Below, piece by piece: positions 22,317-31,155 of a stretch of 64,000 bases of DNA (the first letter of the stretch is position 1; each line of letters opens with the position of its first letter). The notes beneath the pieces were generated by a model. That model had not been told where the DNA came from and ran no database searches. It saw only the letters and a program-made list of their open reading frames with translations. The stretch covers positions 4,340,001 through 4,404,000 of the forward strand of contig NZ_CP107903.1 of NCBI RefSeq assembly GCF_036013955.1, read 5' to 3'. The stretch is from Streptomyces sp. NBC_00459 (GTDB lineage: Bacteria > Actinomycetota > Actinomycetes > Streptomycetales > Streptomycetaceae). The position numbers and the translations under genes are program-made.

Positions 22317-23675
22317 CTACGTGGTCTCCGCCATGACCCCGGTCTTGTACACCGTGCCCGCGCAGGCGTTCGACACCGTCGCCGTCACCGTGGGCGAGCC
22401 GGCCTCCGCCGTGTAGGACACCGACACGCTGCCGTCGTCCACCGTGCCGTCCTCCGTGACCAGTTGGGGCGTGGTGCCCGTCTCGCCGCCGGTGGAGGTG
22501 GTCCCGGCCGAGTCGGTGCTCGGGCTCGGGGTGGGCGTCGGTGACTCCGTGGAGCCGCCCGTCGTGCCGCCGTCGGTGGTGCCGCCGCTCGTGGGGCAGG
22601 TCTCCGAGGGCACCCAGGCGAACTGCACCGTGTACGCCGCACCCGGCGCCAGCACCAGTCCGCTGACCGAGGCCGACGGGTCGGGCAGGCCACCGGCCGC
22701 GTCCCCCGCCGAATGGTCGGCCGTGGCCACCTTCGACGAGTCCGCCGCACCCTCCGTCAGCGTCGACACCGTGCCGGTGCCGCCGACCGTACAGCTGGCG
22801 CTGGAGACGTTGACGACGCGGAACGTGCCGTACACCGCGCCGCTGCCGTCGGGGGCGCCGACCGAACCGGTGGCCGAGCCCAGCTGGGTCGCGTCGCAGG
22901 TGGGTGTCGTCGCGGAACTGGACGTCGGATCGGCGCCGCCGGTCGTGCTGCCGCCGCCGCTGCCCTTGTCCGGGTCGGTCGCGCCGCCGGAGGGGCTGGT
23001 CGTCGGCTTGTCCTTGACCGTGCCGGAACCGCCCCCCGAGGTGCTCTCGCCGCCGTCCGGACCCTTGCCGTTGTCCTTGTCGCCCCCGGTCTGCGAGCCG
23101 TGGCCCGCGATGACGGAGGGGTCGGCCTCGGAGCCTGTGACGTTCGAGACGTGCAGCAGGGCCGGGACGGCCGTGCCGATGAACAGCGCGGCGGCGGCCA
23201 GACCGATCGCCGCATGGCGCTTGCGGGCCCGTCGGGCGGGCACCGCGCGCCGGAGATGGTCCAGCACCGCGTCGGTCGGCTGGATTCCGCCCACCGCCTG
23301 GTGCAGCATCGTGCGCAGCGCCAGCTCTTCCGAGCCGAGCCCGTCCAGGCTCTCGTCGTCGGGGCCGTGATTCACAGTTCCGTTCCCAGCATGCGATTGC
23401 TTGTGCTTGTGCTCTTGCTCGTGGCGGCCTGGTCCAGGGACTCCGGCCAGCCAACTCCCTTTGGATCGGGCTCCGTTCACAGGAACCCTACCGGCCTGGA
23501 ACTCCTCGGTCCGGAAACCGTCGCTCCCTGAACCGGCACTCCCGTGCCCTTCATTCCCGGCAGCGGGCGCGCCCGATTCCTCGGGTCCCGACCCCGCCGC
23601 CTCCTGTCCCTCGGGCCCCTGCGCCTGGTCCCTCTCCCGGTCTTCGCCCTGGCCCTGGCCCTGATCGCCGCTCAT
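22317..23675 (-). CDS. Membrane-anchored partner of the SigE-family sigma factor (anti-sigma-like position)
   Basis: 452 residues; the start overlaps the sigma-factor stop by ATGA (23672-23675). Residues 1-110 are polar and low-complexity (Gly/Glu/Gln). A short helical segment (ELALRTMLHQAVGGIQPTDAVLDHLRRAVPARRARKR) precedes one TM helix (about 153-175, IGLAAAALFIGTAVPALLHV). The outside part is Ser/Thr/Gly-rich, with a beta domain containing Cys residues (TPTCDATQLG, SASCTVGG, SETCPTSG, SNACAG). No zinc-binding HxxxCxxC motif is seen. Position and topology suggest it holds the sigma factor at the membrane and senses the envelope; this is inference. Confidence 0.7.
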   Translation of the reverse strand: MSGDQGQGQGEDRERDQAQGPEGQEAAGSGPEESGAPAAGNEGHGSAGSGSDGFRTEEFQAGRVPVNGARSKGSWLAGVPGPGRHEQEHKHKQSHAGNGTVNHGPDDESLDGLGSEELALRTMLHQAVGGIQPTDAVLDHLRRAVPARRARKRHAAIGLAAAALFIGTAVPALLHVSNVTGSEADPSVIAGHGSQTGGDKDNGKGPDGGESTSGGGSGTVKDKPTTSPSGGATDPDKGSGGGSTTGGADPTSSSATTPTCDATQLGSATGSVGAPDGSGAVYGTFRVVNVSSASCTVGGTGTVSTLTEGAADSSKVATADHSAGDAAGGLPDPSASVSGLVLAPGAAYTVQFAWVPSETCPTSGGTTDGGTTGGSTESPTPTPSPSTDSAGTTSTGGETGTTPQLVTEDGTVDDGSVSVSYTAEAGSPTVTATVSNACAGTVYKTGVMAETT

Positions 23676-24337
23676 GCCGGTTCCTCCATGGCGATGCGCA
23701 GCGCGGCGATCCCCCGCGAGCCGTACGCCTTCACCGAGCCGAGCGATATGCCCAGAGTCTCGGCGACCTGGGCCTCCGTCATGTCCGAGAAGTAGCGCAG
23801 GACGAGGACCTCGCGCTGGCGGCGCTGGAGGCCCTTCATCGCCTTGATGAGGGAGTCGCGCTCCAGCAGGTCGTAAGCCCCCTCCTCCGCGCTCGCCATG
23901 TCGGGCATCGGCTTGGAGAGGAGCTTCAGGCCGAGGATGCGGCGGCGCAGTGCGGAGCGGGAGAGGTTCACCACCGTCTGGCGCAGATAGGCGAGCGTCT
24001 TCTCCGGGTCACGGACGCGCTTGCGCGCCGAGTGGACCCGTATGAACGCCTCCTGGACGACGTCCTCGCAGGACGCGGTGTCGTCGAGGAGCAGCGCGGC
24101 CAGACCGAGGAGGGAGCGGTAGTGGGCGCGGTACGTCTCGGTCAGGTGATCGACCGTCGTCCCCGCCGCCGCGCTCTCGTCGGCGCCGTCACGCTGGTTG
24201 GGTATGCGGGCCGGCCGCGCTGCGGGCATCGGCGCGATCACCGGCATGCCGCCGGGCGCACCGGGCACGCGGGGTCGGCGGGGCGGACGCAGGGTTGTGC
24301 CGCGCGTCGCCGCTCTGAAGTCCAGTACCTCTGCCAC
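23672..24337 (-). CDS. SigE-family RNA polymerase sigma factor
   Basis: 221 residues from a GTG. After a ~60-residue Pro/Arg-rich leader, region 2 begins at LTETYRAHYRSLLGLAALLL and includes DVVQEAFIRVHSARKRVRDP. Region 4 reads LQRRQREVLVLRYFSDMTEA, then QVAETLGISLGSVKAYGSRG. The spacing is that of the SigE/ECF-type factors of actinomycetes. The overlapping downstream gene encodes a membrane protein, the classical arrangement of sigma and regulator. Confidence 0.9.
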   Translation of the reverse strand: MAEVLDFRAATRGTTLRPPRRPRVPGAPGGMPVIAPMPAARPARIPNQRDGADESAAAGTTVDHLTETYRAHYRSLLGLAALLLDDTASCEDVVQEAFIRVHSARKRVRDPEKTLAYLRQTVVNLSRSALRRRILGLKLLSKPMPDMASAEEGAYDLLERDSLIKAMKGLQRRQREVLVLRYFSDMTEAQVAETLGISLGSVKAYGSRGIAALRIAMEEPA

Positions 24338-24739
24338 GCATGTTGGACACGCTTACCCCCGTCAGGGTTGTACGCATCCGGCATCACTTTTGCGTCATCC
24401 GACACAGCCACCCTCATGCGTCCCGCTCTTCCCCTAAATCCATGGTCACCGCGCGTCCCCCGCATGGTCACGGCGTCCCACGCCCCGGAAGGGCGACCGC
24501 AAAGACGCTCCCCACCGTCCGCGCGGTTGCGGAAGGCGGGGAGGAAAATCTTCGGTTCTCGCCGATCTCGCCGATCTCACCTGGATCCTACAAACGTTTT
24601 CTGCCATACCCAGAGTGATTTCCGACAAGATCGACAGATCGCGAACAGATCAGAACAGAGGGTTACCCGCAGGTCAGGCCATGGTCAGGCCCCGGTCAGG
24701 TGGCGGTCAGCGGGAGGTCAGGGAAGCGTCAGGACGTCG
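24338..24739. other. Intergenic stretch between sigma gene and asd, with GTCAG repeats
   Basis: No gene is visible. It holds the sigma-gene promoter region (right part of the AT-richer 24350-24450) and, at 24671-24745, eight irregularly spaced copies of GTCAGG or GTCAGC, the last two running into the 3' end of asd. I see no hairpin strong enough to call a terminator. Confidence 0.5.
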
Positions 24740-25975
24740 TCAGGCCCGCTCGGCCGCCACCAGCTCGGCGATCTGTGCCGTGTTGAGCGCGGCGCCCTTG
24801 CGCAGGTTGTCCCCGCACACGAACAGCTCCAGCCCGGTCGGGTCGTCCAGCGACCGCCGGACCCTGCCGACCCAGGTCGGGTCGGTGCCGACCACGTCCA
24901 CCGGGGTCGGGAACTCCCCCGCCTCCGGATTGTCGAACAGCACGACCCCGGGTGCGGTGGCGATGATCTCCCGGGCCCCGGCGACGGTGACCTCTCCCTG
25001 GAACCGGGCGTGGACGGTCAGCGCGTGCGCGGTGACGACCGGCACGCGTACACAGGTCACCGCCACGGGGAGCTTGGCCAGCCCGAGAACCTTGCGGGTC
25101 TCGTCCCGCAGCTGCATCTCGTCCGACGACCAGCCGTCCGCCCGGACCGAACCGGCCCACGGTACGACGTTCAGCGCGACCGGCTCGGGGAACGGCCCCG
25201 TCCCCTCGCCCACGGCCCGCCGTACGTCTCCCGGGTTGGTCCCCAGTTCCGTACCGGCGACCAGGGACAGCTGCCGGCGCAGGGTGTCCACGCCGGCCCG
25301 GCCCTCCCCGCTCACCGCCTGGTACGTGGAGACCACCAGCTCGCGCAGACCGTACTCGGCGTGCAGCGCGCCCAGGGCGACGATCATCGACAGGGTCGTG
25401 CAGTGCGGGTTGGCGATGATCCCGCGCGGGCGCTGCCGTACCGCGTGCGGATTGACCTCGGGGACGACGAGGGGCACCTCCGGGTCGAGCCGGAAGGCGC
25501 CCGAGTTGTCGATCACGACGACGCCCTTGGCTGCGGCGATCGGCGCCCACCGTTCGGCGATGTCGTCGGGCACGTCGAACATCGCGACGTCGACACCGTC
25601 GAAGGCCTCCTCCGACAGCGCGACCACCTCGACCTCCTCGCCGCGCACGGTCAGCTTGCGGCCGGCCGAGCGCGGGGAGGCGACGAGACGGATCTCGCCC
25701 CAGATGTCCGCACGGTGGGACAGGATCCGGAGCATGACGGCACCGACGGCGCCGGTCGCTCCCACCACCGCGAGCGTGGGCCGCGCGGCGGACCGGGGCC
25801 CGGCACTCGCCCCGGACGCGACCGACCGAGCACCCACCGATCCGATCGCCGCGGCCGATCCGGGTGCGGTCGGCCCGGACACGGACGGCCGAGGACCGGC
25901 CGATCCGCTCGTGGCGGCCCAGCCGGGCGCGGCGCCGATGGTCGATCCCGGCGCGGTCGATCGGTGCGCGGCCAT
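24740..25975 (-). CDS. asd: Aspartate-semialdehyde dehydrogenase
   Basis: 411 residues. It reduces aspartyl-4-phosphate with NADPH to aspartate semialdehyde, the branch point to lysine/DAP, threonine and methionine. The NADP loop is VVGATGAVGAVMLRIL. The active-site Cys is in IIANPHCTTLSMI (about residue 192), with QAVSGEGRAG and the His of VVTAHALTVHARF. The ATG (25975) overlaps the ask stop by one base (TGATG), so translation is coupled. The first ~55 residues (Ala/Gly/Ser/Pro-rich) precede the usual start of the Rossmann fold and are unusual; the family is normally about 340 residues. Confidence 0.93.
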   Translation of the reverse strand: MAAHRSTAPGSTIGAAPGWAATSGSAGPRPSVSGPTAPGSAAAIGSVGARSVASGASAGPRSAARPTLAVVGATGAVGAVMLRILSHRADIWGEIRLVASPRSAGRKLTVRGEEVEVVALSEEAFDGVDVAMFDVPDDIAERWAPIAAAKGVVVIDNSGAFRLDPEVPLVVPEVNPHAVRQRPRGIIANPHCTTLSMIVALGALHAEYGLRELVVSTYQAVSGEGRAGVDTLRRQLSLVAGTELGTNPGDVRRAVGEGTGPFPEPVALNVVPWAGSVRADGWSSDEMQLRDETRKVLGLAKLPVAVTCVRVPVVTAHALTVHARFQGEVTVAGAREIIATAPGVVLFDNPEAGEFPTPVDVVGTDPTWVGRVRRSLDDPTGLELFVCGDNLRKGAALNTAQIAELVAAERA

Positions 25976-26496
25976 CAACGGCCGGTGCCTCCGTAGACAA
26001 CGGCTTCGTCGCTGTCGGAGTCGAGGCCGAAGGCCGAGTGCACGGCTCGGACGGCCCCGGGGACGTCGTCCTCGCGGGTGACCACCGAGATGCGGATCTC
26101 GGAGGTCGAGATGAGCTCGATGTTCACGCCCGCGTCGGACAGCGCCTGAAAGAAGGACGCGGTGACGCCCGGGTTGGTCTTCATACCCGCGCCGACCAGC
26201 GAGATCTTGCCGATCTGGTCGTCGTAGCGCAGCGACTCGAAGCCGATGCCGCCCTTCGCCTTCTCCAGGGCGTCGATGGCCTTGCGGCCCTCGGACTTGG
26301 GGAGGGTGAAGGAGATGTCCGTGAGCCCGGTCGACGCTGCCGACACGTTCTGCACGATCATGTCGATGTTGATCTCCGCGTCCGCGATCGCGCGGAAGAT
26401 CACCGCGGCCTCGCCCGGCTTGTCCGGGACGCCGACGACCGTGATCTTGGCCTCGGAGACGTCGTGGGCGACTCCGGAGATGATGGCGTGCTCCAC
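25975..26496 (-). CDS. Aspartokinase beta subunit from an internal in-frame start
   Basis: The internal GTG at 26496 (codon 254 of ask) is preceded by AAGGGG eight bases upstream. It gives a 173-residue product beginning VEHAIISGVAHDVSEAKITV, the same point where the beta subunit of Corynebacterium aspartokinase starts. It would consist of the two ACT domains. The internal start is visible; its use is inferred from the family. Confidence 0.65.
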   Translation of the reverse strand: MEHAIISGVAHDVSEAKITVVGVPDKPGEAAVIFRAIADAEINIDMIVQNVSAASTGLTDISFTLPKSEGRKAIDALEKAKGGIGFESLRYDDQIGKISLVGAGMKTNPGVTASFFQALSDAGVNIELISTSEIRISVVTREDDVPGAVRAVHSAFGLDSDSDEAVVYGGTGR

Positions 26497-27255
26497 CTGC
26501 TGGTCCCCTTGCGACTTGGGATTCTCGTTGCTGACCCAGGTGCCCGGCAGTCCGGAGAAGGACGAGCGCACATGGATCGGGATGTCGTAACGGCGGGCGT
26601 ACTCCACACACCGGTGGAGCAGCACCTTGGAGCCGGACGCGGCCAGCTCCAGCATGTCCTCGGAGGAGATCCAGTCGATCTTCCGGGCCTTCTTCACCAC
26701 GCGCGGGTCGGCGGTGAACACACCGTCGACGTCGGTGTAGATCTCGCACACCTCGGCGTCGAGGGCGGCGGCCAGTGCGACGGCGGTGGTGTCCGAGCCG
26801 CCGCGCCCCAGCGTGGTGATGTCCTTCTTGTCCTGGCTGACGCCCTGGAACCCGGCGACGATGGCGATGTTGCCCTCGTCCAGCGCGGTCCGGATGCGCC
26901 CCGGCGTGACGTCGATGATCCGGGCTTTGTTGTGGACCGAGTCGGTGATGACGCCTGCCTGGCTGCCGGTGAACGACTGGGCCTCGTGACCCAGGTTCTT
27001 GATCGCCATGGCCAGCAGTGCCATGGAGATCCGCTCTCCGGCGGTCAGCAGCATGTCGAACTCACGCCCGGCAGGCATCGGAGACACCTGCTCGGCGAGA
27101 TCGATCAGCTCGTCCGTCGTGTCGCCCATCGCTGAAACGACGACGACCACTTGGTGGCCGTTCTTCTTCGCTTCCACGATTCGCTTGGCGACGCGCTTGA
27201 TGCCCTCGGCATCGGCTACGGATGAGCCTCCGTACTTCTGCACGACAAGGCCCAC
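25975..27255 (-). CDS. ask: Aspartokinase, alpha subunit reading frame
   Basis: 426 residues from a GTG at 27255 with GAGGAG about six bases upstream. It phosphorylates aspartate in the first step of the lysine/threonine/methionine pathway. The kinase domain opens MGLVVQKYGGSSVADAEGIK and contains FQGVSQDKKDITTLGRGGSD and EIYTDVDGVFTADPR. Two ACT domains follow (about 265-340 and 345-415; VGVPDKPGEAAVIFRAIADA, ISLVGAGMKTNPGVTASFF). This is the alpha form of a probable alpha2-beta2 enzyme. The ACT region suggests concerted lysine plus threonine feedback, as in other actinobacteria. Confidence 0.95.
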   Translation of the reverse strand: MGLVVQKYGGSSVADAEGIKRVAKRIVEAKKNGHQVVVVVSAMGDTTDELIDLAEQVSPMPAGREFDMLLTAGERISMALLAMAIKNLGHEAQSFTGSQAGVITDSVHNKARIIDVTPGRIRTALDEGNIAIVAGFQGVSQDKKDITTLGRGGSDTTAVALAAALDAEVCEIYTDVDGVFTADPRVVKKARKIDWISSEDMLELAASGSKVLLHRCVEYARRYDIPIHVRSSFSGLPGTWVSNENPKSQGDQQVEHAIISGVAHDVSEAKITVVGVPDKPGEAAVIFRAIADAEINIDMIVQNVSAASTGLTDISFTLPKSEGRKAIDALEKAKGGIGFESLRYDDQIGKISLVGAGMKTNPGVTASFFQALSDAGVNIELISTSEIRISVVTREDDVPGAVRAVHSAFGLDSDSDEAVVYGGTGR

Positions 27256-27460
27256 GTGCGCTCCTCGCTCAGTCCGTCTCGGGACCGCTGCTGCGGTCGG
27301 CTCAGTCTAACGAGCGGCCGAATTCCCCCTTCGGGGTATCGCATGGTGAGATGTCCCGCTCACCGCAGCGATCTTCGGCCGCTCCGGACGGCACATGCCC
27401 ATCTCGCCACGGAATACGCGTGACCAGTGTGAATTAAGTTTCAAGGACTAAGGTGCCGCT

Positions 27461-28168
27461 GTGCGCGTACTCCTGGTGGAAGACGATGAACCGGTGGCCC
27501 AGTCGCTGAGGCGCGGCCTGCTGCGCTACGGCTTCGAGGTGGCGTGGGTGTCCACGGGCGGCGCGGCGCTCAGCCACACCGAGCCCTACGACGTCGTCCT
27601 GCTCGACCTCGGCCTGCCCGACACCGACGGCCTGGACGTCTGCAAGGCGCTGCGCGCACGCGGTGACGTCCCGATCATCGTCATCAGCGCGCGCAGCGAC
27701 GAGACGGACCGGGTGGTCGGCCTGGAACTCGGCGCGGACGACTACGTCTCCAAGCCCTTCGGCGTACGAGAGGTCATCGCACGCATAAGGGCGGTGATGA
27801 GGCGCGTCCAGCCGCGCGACCGGGCCACCGAGGCCGGCCCCGACCGGTACGGCACCCGCCTGACGATCGACCGCAAAGCCGCCCGCGTCCGTCTGGACGG
27901 CGACGAGGTCGCCCTCGCCCCCAAGGAGTACGACCTGCTGGCCTTCCTCACCGAGGAGCCGGGCGCGCTGATGTCACGCGAGCAGATCATGGAGGCGGTC
28001 TGGGACGCGAACTGGTTCGGGCCGACCAAGACGCTCGACGTCCATGTGGCGGCGCTGCGGCGGAAGCTGAAGGGTGCGATCGCGATCGAGGCGGTACGGG
28101 GCGTCGGCTTCCGGCTGGAGATCGTCAAGAACGCCGACGGGGGCGACGGGGGCCTGGGCACCTCATGA
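27461..28168 (+). CDS. OmpR/PhoB-family response regulator
   Basis: 235 residues. The receiver domain (1-115) has acidic residues VEDDE, phospho-acceptor Asp49 in VVLLDLGLPD, and the Lys in DDYVSKPFG. A winged-helix effector domain (about 130-225) has EVALAPKEYDLLAFLTEEPG and TLDVHVAALRRKLKG...VRGVGFRLE. The GTG start follows AGGTG. It overlaps the sensor kinase by ATGA (28165-28168). Targets are unknown; the neighbouring secreted SnoaL-like gene is the nearest candidate. Confidence 0.93.
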   Translation: MRVLLVEDDEPVAQSLRRGLLRYGFEVAWVSTGGAALSHTEPYDVVLLDLGLPDTDGLDVCKALRARGDVPIIVISARSDETDRVVGLELGADDYVSKPFGVREVIARIRAVMRRVQPRDRATEAGPDRYGTRLTIDRKAARVRLDGDEVALAPKEYDLLAFLTEEPGALMSREQIMEAVWDANWFGPTKTLDVHVAALRRKLKGAIAIEAVRGVGFRLEIVKNADGGDGGLGTS

Positions 28169-29526
28169 ACCGCCAGCTCATCCGGAGTTACATCCTGCTC
28201 GTCGCGGTGGCCATCCTGCTGTTCACGGTGCCGGTGGCGTTCACGCTGACCAAGCAACTCCGGGACGACACAAGGCAGTCCGTCCTACGCGAGGCCAACA
28301 CCATGGCGCTGGTGCTGGGCAACGGGGACGCCATCTCGTGCGAGGCGTTGACCGAGGTGGCCGAGGCCTACCGCGAGGGGACACCCGGCCAGGTCCAGGT
28401 CACCCCTACCAGCAGCTGCGCTCCCGCCCTGCCGAGGCCGACCGGGGACGCGGCCCTGACCCGGGCCGTGGAGAAGAACAAGCCCACGACCGACTGGGGT
28501 TCGGACTTCATCTGGGGCAAGCATCTGACGGTCACCGTCCCCGCGCAGGGGGATACGGCCGTGCGGATCGTGTACTCCACGTCGGACATGACCAAGCGGT
28601 TGTGGAGCATCTGGGGCTTCCGGGCGGCACTGGCCGTGCTCGTCCTGGCCGCCGCCGCCGCGATCGGAGCGTATGTCGCGCGCCGGATCACCGCCCCGCT
28701 CCGCGAACTCAACGGTATGGCAAGCAAGTTCAGCGACGGCGACCTGACCGCGCGCTCACGGGTGACGGGGCCGCCGGAGACCCAGACGCTCGCCCGCACC
28801 CTCAACCAGGGTGCGGAACGCCTGGACACACTGGTCGCCTCGCAGCGGATCTTCGTGGCGGACGCCTCCCACCAACTCCGTACCCCCCTCACGGCGTTGC
28901 GTCTGTCGCTGGACAACATCGCGGACGGCACCGACGACGAGTTCGTACGGGAGGACGTGGAGCAGGCGACCGCGGAGGTCGTCCGGATGAGCCGTCTGGT
29001 CAACGGGCTGCTGGTGCTGGCCCGGGCCGAGGCGAAGGTCACGGCGGCGGAGCCGTTGTCCCTCAGGGACATCGTGGACGAACGCCTGTCGGTGTGGAGG
29101 CCGGCCGCCGACGAGCGTGGAGTCACCATCACGCTCAGGGGGAGTGGGGTTGCCGACGGCCGGCTGCTTGTGCTGGCCAGCCCCGGTCACCTGGACCAGG
29201 TACTGGACAACGTTCTTTCCAACGCCCTGGAGGTCTCACCGGACGGCGGGACGATCACCGTACGGGCACAACCCCGGGGCGACGAGATGGAGTTGACGGT
29301 GGCGGACGGGGGTCCGGGTATGTCGGACGCCGAGAAGTCACGCGCCTTCGACCGCTTCTGGCGCGGCCAGGGCCTCACCGGACGCTCCGGCTCGGGCCTC
29401 GGCCTCGCCGTCGTCAAACAGCTGGTGACGGACGACGGCGGGACGGTTGCCCTGGCGGACGCGCCCGGAGGCGGGTTGAGCGTGGTGATCAGCCTGCGGG
29501 CGGCGACCCAGAAGGGCACCGGCTGA
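28165..29526 (+). CDS. Membrane sensor histidine kinase
   Basis: 453 residues. TM1 is at about 8-30 (SYILLVAVAILLFTVPVAFT), followed by an extracytoplasmic domain of about 115 residues with a Cys pair (ISCEAL, SSCAPAL). TM2 is at about 150-172 (AALAVLVLAAAAAIGAYVAR), and HAMP at 173-222 (RRITAPLRELNGMASKFSDG). The phospho-acceptor is His236 in DASHQLRTPLTALRL. The ATPase has the N box NVLSNALEVS, G1 DGGPGM and G2 GSGLGLAVVKQL. It forms a two-component system with the upstream regulator. Confidence 0.93.
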   Translation: MNRQLIRSYILLVAVAILLFTVPVAFTLTKQLRDDTRQSVLREANTMALVLGNGDAISCEALTEVAEAYREGTPGQVQVTPTSSCAPALPRPTGDAALTRAVEKNKPTTDWGSDFIWGKHLTVTVPAQGDTAVRIVYSTSDMTKRLWSIWGFRAALAVLVLAAAAAIGAYVARRITAPLRELNGMASKFSDGDLTARSRVTGPPETQTLARTLNQGAERLDTLVASQRIFVADASHQLRTPLTALRLSLDNIADGTDDEFVREDVEQATAEVVRMSRLVNGLLVLARAEAKVTAAEPLSLRDIVDERLSVWRPAADERGVTITLRGSGVADGRLLVLASPGHLDQVLDNVLSNALEVSPDGGTITVRAQPRGDEMELTVADGGPGMSDAEKSRAFDRFWRGQGLTGRSGSGLGLAVVKQLVTDDGGTVALADAPGGGLSVVISLRAATQKGTG

Positions 29527-29563
29527 CCTGCCCACCTTGCTTACCTTGCCGATCCGGCAGCTC

Positions 29564-29580
29564 GGGACCGTTGCGGTCCC
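29564..29580. terminator. Hairpin after the two-component operon
   Basis: GGGACCG-TTG-CGGTCCC, a 7-bp stem with a 3-base loop, lies between the convergent kinase and SnoaL-like genes. Confidence 0.5.
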
Positions 29581-29588
29581 CGGGCCGA

Positions 29589-30086
29589 TCAGCCCTCGGG
29601 CATCATCGAGGAGTGGTGGTTGACGATCAGCCACTTGCCGCCCCGCTTCTCGTACTCGTACGTGTAGCGGGCGTCGACCCTCTTCTTCTCGCCGGTCTTC
29701 GGGTCGGTGAGGATGAAGTAGTAGGAGCCGGCGTCGATCGCCGAGTTGTCGTCCAGGATGTTGATGTACGACTTGATCTTCTTGCCGACCGGCTTGTTCA
29801 GCAGGAAGTGGTCGAAGTAGTCCTCGATCTCGGCGTGGTTGGTCCGGATCTTGTTGGAGACGGTCGGCAGCAGCACCGCGTCCTTCGCGTACCGGTCGGT
29901 GACCTTCTCCGCGTCGCCGGTCTGCAGGGTCTTGTTCCAGCCGTCGAAGAGGGCCGCGATCTGCTTCTTGGTGGGCTTCTTCGGCTGGTCGGCACCCGCC
30001 GCGCTGACCCCGGCCGTCACCGTCGCGGCGGTGACAAGGGCGGTGGCTGTGACGATGGCGGCGCGTATGCGGGTCTTGCGGTTCAT
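29589..30086 (-). CDS. Secreted SgcJ/EcaC-type (NTF2-like) protein
   Basis: 165 residues from an ATG. The signal peptide is MNRKTRIRAAIVTATALVTA...GVSAAGA with cleavage near residue 31. The mature part is an NTF2/SnoaL-like cone: IAALFDGWNKTLQTGDAEKV, YAKDAVLLPTVSNKIRTNHA, EIEDYFDHFLLNKPVGKKIK and WLIVNHHSSMMPEG. Family members in enediyne clusters have unclear roles, and many are stand-alone secreted proteins. It converges on the two-component operon and may be a target, but nothing in sequence proves it. Confidence 0.82.
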   Translation of the reverse strand: MNRKTRIRAAIVTATALVTAATVTAGVSAAGADQPKKPTKKQIAALFDGWNKTLQTGDAEKVTDRYAKDAVLLPTVSNKIRTNHAEIEDYFDHFLLNKPVGKKIKSYINILDDNSAIDAGSYYFILTDPKTGEKKRVDARYTYEYEKRGGKWLIVNHHSSMMPEG

Positions 30087-30238
30087 CGCAACTCCTGTAC
30101 GGGTGAGGGGGGTTCACCTCCTCCGCAGCTCCTGCGGTGGAAGTGACTCCAGCTTCGCTTTCCGCTGGTTAGCCCCCGTACAAGGGACGTACAGGGGCCG
30201 GGAAGGAAGACTCCAACTCACTTATGGCGATGACCTGA

Positions 30239-30382
30239 TCACGTTCCGGAGTGGCTCGGTTGCGCCATCGGTCGGCCGATCCTCGGCATGGTCCGCACGA
30301 TCTCCTTGGAACGGGCCTCACTGCCGACGGCGGTGACCATGCGGGTCATGACATCGCTCACGATGTGCGCAGTGCCGCGCAT
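30239..30382 (-). pseudogene. N-terminal fragment of a CBS-domain protein
   Basis: The minus-strand ORF from ATG 30382 reads MRGTAHIVSDVMTRMVTAVG, then SEARSKEIVRTM, the first half of a CBS domain (compare the usual VxDVMTxxVVxVxxxxxxKEIVxxM). It then leaves the family (PRIGRPMAQPSHSGT) and stops at 30239. The second half and second CBS domain are absent. The surrounding 30087-30567 shows nothing else. Confidence 0.55.
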
Positions 30383-30567
30383 GGTGGATCCGCAGGTTGT
30401 CAGGCGGCCCGGGAAGACCGGGTGTGGTTCTACAGGGTGGCGCCGCTGCCGTACGCGGGCGTACAGGTCCTTGACTTCGGGTCGGCTCGAAGGTCTACCG
30501 GGGACGTCGAGGGGGCCGCCGCCCTTGTTCGACCGGACCAGCCTCCGATCGGCGCACGGATGACCTC

Positions 30568-31155
30568 TCAGTTGTGCTGTTCGTCATCCAGCAGTGCGAG
30601 GGCGTTGCGCATGCCCTGTTCGAGGAGTTGGTCGGCGAGCTGCCTGTCGGTCAGGGCACGGGAGAGCTGCAGTGTCCCGGCCATCATGCCGAGGAGGCCG
30701 AGCGCCCGCAGACGTGCCGAGGGTGGATCGTGGGGTGCCAGGCGGGCGGCGAAGCCGTCGATGAGAACCAGCGCGCCGTCGGTATAGGCCTGCCGGGTGG
30801 GATCCGTGGAGCGGGCGATCTCGTCGAGCAGGGCGGCGTTGGGGCAGCCGTCCTCGATATTGTCGCGCTGCTCGGGGGAGAAGTACCAGCGCACGAGCTG
30901 TTCGAGTCCGGCACGGCCGGGCGCCGCCAGCGCGACGATGTTCTCGTGCTGGGCGCGCATCTGGTCGGCGACAGCCGTGGCCACAAGGTGGTCCTTGGAG
31001 GCGAAGTAGGCGTAGAAGGTGCCGTTGGTCAGGCCCGCGTCCTTCATGAGCGTGGCGACGCCGGAGCCGTCGATGCCGTCCTGCTTGAGCCGGCGACCGG
31101 CCGTTGCGATGATCCGCTGCCGTGTCTCCTGCTTGTGTTCTTTCGTGTACCGCAC
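30568..31155 (-). CDS. TetR/AcrR-family regulator
   Basis: 195 residues. The N-terminal HTH (1-55) reads KQETRQRIIATAGRRLKQDG, then GVATLMKDAGLTNGTFYAYF. The C-terminal domain carries a Cys in EDGCPNAALLDEIARS, typical of the subfamily with this xxGCPxxxLxxE motif. A remnant stretch separates it from the SDR gene, which is on the same strand and further upstream. The repeated TACGTTCGTA sites ahead of that SDR gene are candidate operators. Confidence 0.88.
   Translation of the reverse strand: MRYTKEHKQETRQRIIATAGRRLKQDGIDGSGVATLMKDAGLTNGTFYAYFASKDHLVATAVADQMRAQHENIVALAAPGRAGLEQLVRWYFSPEQRDNIEDGCPNAALLDEIARSTDPTRQAYTDGALVLIDGFAARLAPHDPPSARLRALGLLGMMAGTLQLSRALTDRQLADQLLEQGMRNALALLDDEQHN

Noticed and set aside
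24740..26749. Single 669-residue asd protein starting inside ask
   Set aside because: The first 258 residues are an out-of-frame reading of ask. The coupled ATG at 25975 is the plausible start.
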